Origin: Rotaria socialis | Lineage: Eukaryota > Rotifera > Eurotatoria > Philodinida > Philodinidae | Assembly: GCA_905331475.1 (NCBI GenBank) | Contig: CAJNYU010004134.1 | Span: 231,844-295,843, forward strand | DNA length: 64,000 nt | Direction: 5' to 3' | In this document: in pieces, positions 61,801-64,000 of the stretch | Layout: each line of letters begins with the position of its first letter | How positions within the stretch are numbered: the stretch's first letter is position 1 | Translations under genes and position numbers: made by a program | Notes under the pieces: model-generated | What the model was told of the DNA's origin: nothing | Seen by the model: the letters and a program-made list of their open reading frames with translations, nothing else | Database searches by the model: none

Positions 61801-64000
61801 ATGTTATTTGATTTCGTTCCAAATTTTGAAGATTGGATACACGACCTGGATCAACTTCTAAATCCATGTCATTGGAATTTTTCGATGAAACAATATCTGT
61901 TACAAATCGTGTTAATGTTTCACGTAAATATGTTTCGCCAATTAATTTCATATATGCTTCCATGGATTTTGTTGCAATGGAATTACCACGAAACATTAGA
62001 GAATTATCAGGTGTTGATAAGATTTCTGCTTGAACAATATCAACAAGAAATGATGTAGAAAATGAAAGAGATTGAGCAATACGGGTCAATGACGTCGCTA
62101 AAAGAAACAATCAATGGATGATAACTAAGATAATAAATATCAAGGAAAAAATCAAAGATCTTTGTTGAATTAAAAGATGTTATTTTTTGTCTCAAATGTT
62201 TATAAGCTTTTCATCACAACCAGATTTATCTTTTTGCAGTAATGTAAAAGTACATTTATATTACAATATTATATATTAAACAAATTTTATCTTCAGGTAA
62301 AAAATGATCATTTTCTATAGATTGCATTGATTTATTTTCCATGCATGATTCATGGCAAATCGAAAGAATTTGGATAATATGGTCGAACTCTCGATATTCC
62401 TATCAATAGACGATACATAGTCACGTGTTGTTTCGTTTTTATCTTGAAACAAGTTACATAATCTAGACTGGTAATGTACAATGAATTCTGTCAAAATGTT
62501 TTCTTTAAAATATCGAGTAAGTTTTGTTTTGCAACTATACATGTGCTCTAGTGAATTTTTTCTTTCGTAGTGAATTCTGAATTGAACATATAGTCATCTG
62601 ATGAGTCTAGATAGTTTATTAAGCATTGCAGCTGTCGAAATTTTCAACAAAAGTTTTCCTCCATTGAAACTATGATCGAAAACTGCGAAGATCATATTTT
62701 ATGAGGATTAATTTTCGGTTAGATCAATGTTTCTTAGCTATTGATATCAATACAAAGTTTCTTGTAGGAAAGACATTCATTGTAGACGAAATTTTAGATA
62801 ATAAAATCTTCCAACAAGAGTAACTCAATTTGTAAAAACAATGCTCTTTGCTGAACCGAAAAGTTACGGAAATTAATAATATGCATATTCAGTTCCACTT
62901 CACCCATATTTTATTTTTCGGATCAGCTTAAATTGATGGAGTATGAAAATATTGGGATTTTCGATTTCTAAAAGTTTTGAAATAGACAATATATATATTA
63001 GCTTTTACATGAACAACTTTGTAGCTTAATGATGCTGATTTGTCGTTATTACTCAAATTTTTTTCTTATAAAAACTGATGTTGTCAAATTATTTTCATAT
63101 TTCATTCATAAAGAATAGTTAAACAGAAACGTACCAATTTCATCTTTATCTCGTAAACTAATATGTGGTTCGAGAATTCTAATAAGTCGTAGATAATCAC
63201 GTCGGATATACTAAAAAGAAAAAAGAGAATTTTCTCTGGAGTTAATTCAATCTAGAAGAAAACAAACTTCTTGCAAATGTAAATATGATTCAATTGGTAA
63301 AATCTGTATAGCTTGATATTTAGCTTTGATTCTAATATTGAACGATCCATCTTGTAATCTTTGTGATTTTTCCTTTCCTGTAATAGTTAAACCAGAAGGT
63401 ATTTGTAATGGATACCATTGCTCGATAAATTGATTTCCGGTTATTGTTGATAATGGAATATCAACGTAACCAATTAAATCGATGTCATTTCCATTTACTT
63501 GTTTTTGTTTACGACGTTCCGTTTCTCGATATATTTTACAACGTAGTGTTGAACAACCTTTTTAGTGGAATTTCGAATATAATTAAATAACATTACAAAG
63601 AAAAAAGAACTTCTATTTTCAAAAACAAACCTTCGGGTATATCTTTGAATGTAAAATTTTCACCCCAAAAAAGTATTTCACGTCGTTCTTTACTCGTTGT
63701 TTTTCCATAAATGCCATCATCAAGAAAAATTTTTACATAATATCTATAAATAGATTTATTTTTCCTTTTCGTTTCATATAAGTATATTTAAATTTTACTT
63801 TTTCTTGACAGGTAAACCTTTTGCTTCTAAAATCCATATATCCAAAGAATTATCTGTTCTCAAACCACATAAATTGGTTATTGTCTCTAACGATGTTTGT
63901 CTTAAATTATTTATTAATAATGAACTATCAGTTGAATATTGTTTTGAACGTAGATAGTAGTTTTTTTTCTCATTTTTATTTCGTATTTGAACACATTGAT
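58493..64000 (-). CDS. RasGAP of the SYNGAP/DAB2IP family, 5' end beyond the window
   Basis: GTPase-activating protein for Ras-like GTPases. Exons from the right edge: 64000-63799, 63743-63631, 63557-63268, 63210-63135, 62097-61740, 61676-61537, 61479-61404, 61355-61265, 61206-61128, 60585-59720, 59241-59153, 58808-58493. All join in frame. The first encodes the start of a C2 domain ([16 protein letters not shown]), continuing [19 protein letters not shown] and [10 protein letters not shown]. The RasGAP domain has FRGNSIATK with the arginine finger, [33 protein letters not shown] and FMNDFV. Then come IDLGREYS, a 290-residue Ser/Asn-rich disordered region with a His repeat, a coiled coil ([20 protein letters not shown]) and an acidic C-terminus. 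A PH domain, if present, is off the edge. Confidence 0.92.
58833..58867. repeat. (AAAT)n microsatellite
   Basis: About 8 units of AAAT in the intron just upstream of the last RasGAP exon. Confidence 0.85.
59554..59649. mobile_element. 96-base hairpin MITE with TTA target duplication
   Basis: Inverted arms of about 37 bases (CGAGGGAACCTTCCCAAGTG... and its complement ...GAGAGGTTCCCTCG) enclose a loop of about 20 bases. TTA flanks the element on both sides (59551-59553 and 59650-59652), the 3-base duplication typical of PIF/Harbinger insertions. It lies in an intron of the RasGAP gene (59719-59242). A transcript would fold into a long hairpin. Confidence 0.8.

Noticed and set aside
61750..62058. 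Plus-strand open frames of about 100 residues
   Set aside because: Antisense shadows of the RasGAP arginine-finger exon.

Overview
The window is an AT-rich stretch of an animal nuclear genome. Every well-supported protein gene except one is split by GT-AG introns. Most introns are only about 50-80 bases, with a few of 0.5-4 kb. The gene content is animal: a SKI/SNO corepressor, a SYNGAP/DAB2IP-type RasGAP, a tyrosine kinase, the ciliary protein CFAP157, a membrane-anchored globin and XAF1/TRAFD1-like zinc-finger proteins. Compact introns, many small inverted-repeat elements and a decayed acetyltransferase gene suit a bdelloid rotifer such as Adineta or Rotaria. That placement is inference; only the animal assignment is firm.

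Layout, left to right. A dienelactone-hydrolase family gene (CMBL-like, minus) lies at 2.5-3.3 kb and dyskerin (DKC1, minus, 12 exons) at 4.6-9.2 kb. A globin with an acylation signal (minus) at 12.2-12.9 kb is divergent from CFAP157 (plus, 13.7-19.2 kb). The whole ACSS3 acyl-CoA synthetase gene (minus) sits inside CFAP157 intron 1. A PGAM5-like phosphatase (plus, 21.7-23.8 kb) converges on BCS1L (minus, 23.8-25.4 kb), whose exon 2/3 junction is broken by an inverted copy of its own upstream region next to an N. An XAF1/TRAFD1-like zinc-finger gene (27.6-29.3 kb) and a one-exon tyrosine kinase (29.3-30.2 kb) follow, both minus.

30.5-34.0 kb is a repeat-rich gap with a dispersed repeat, two fold-back elements, two 5S rRNA-like sequences and a possible small-heat-shock fragment. 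SKI (minus) covers 34.5-38.6 kb. The 3' part of a single-pass membrane protein gene lies at 42.8-44.8 kb. A second XAF1/TRAFD1-like gene (49.4-52.2 kb) shares exon sizes and phases with the first. A GNAT acetyltransferase pseudogene lies at 54.5-55.3 kb. A SYNGAP/DAB2IP-like RasGAP (58.5 kb to the right edge, minus) loses its 5' end at the window edge.

The genes do not form one pathway. They cover housekeeping (pseudouridylation, respiratory complex III assembly, acyl-CoA synthesis), cilia, signalling and oxygen/redox chemistry. No complete autonomous transposon, CRISPR array or tRNA gene was seen. Exon boundaries were read by eye from splice motifs, frame continuity and remembered family sequences, without alignment software or transcripts.
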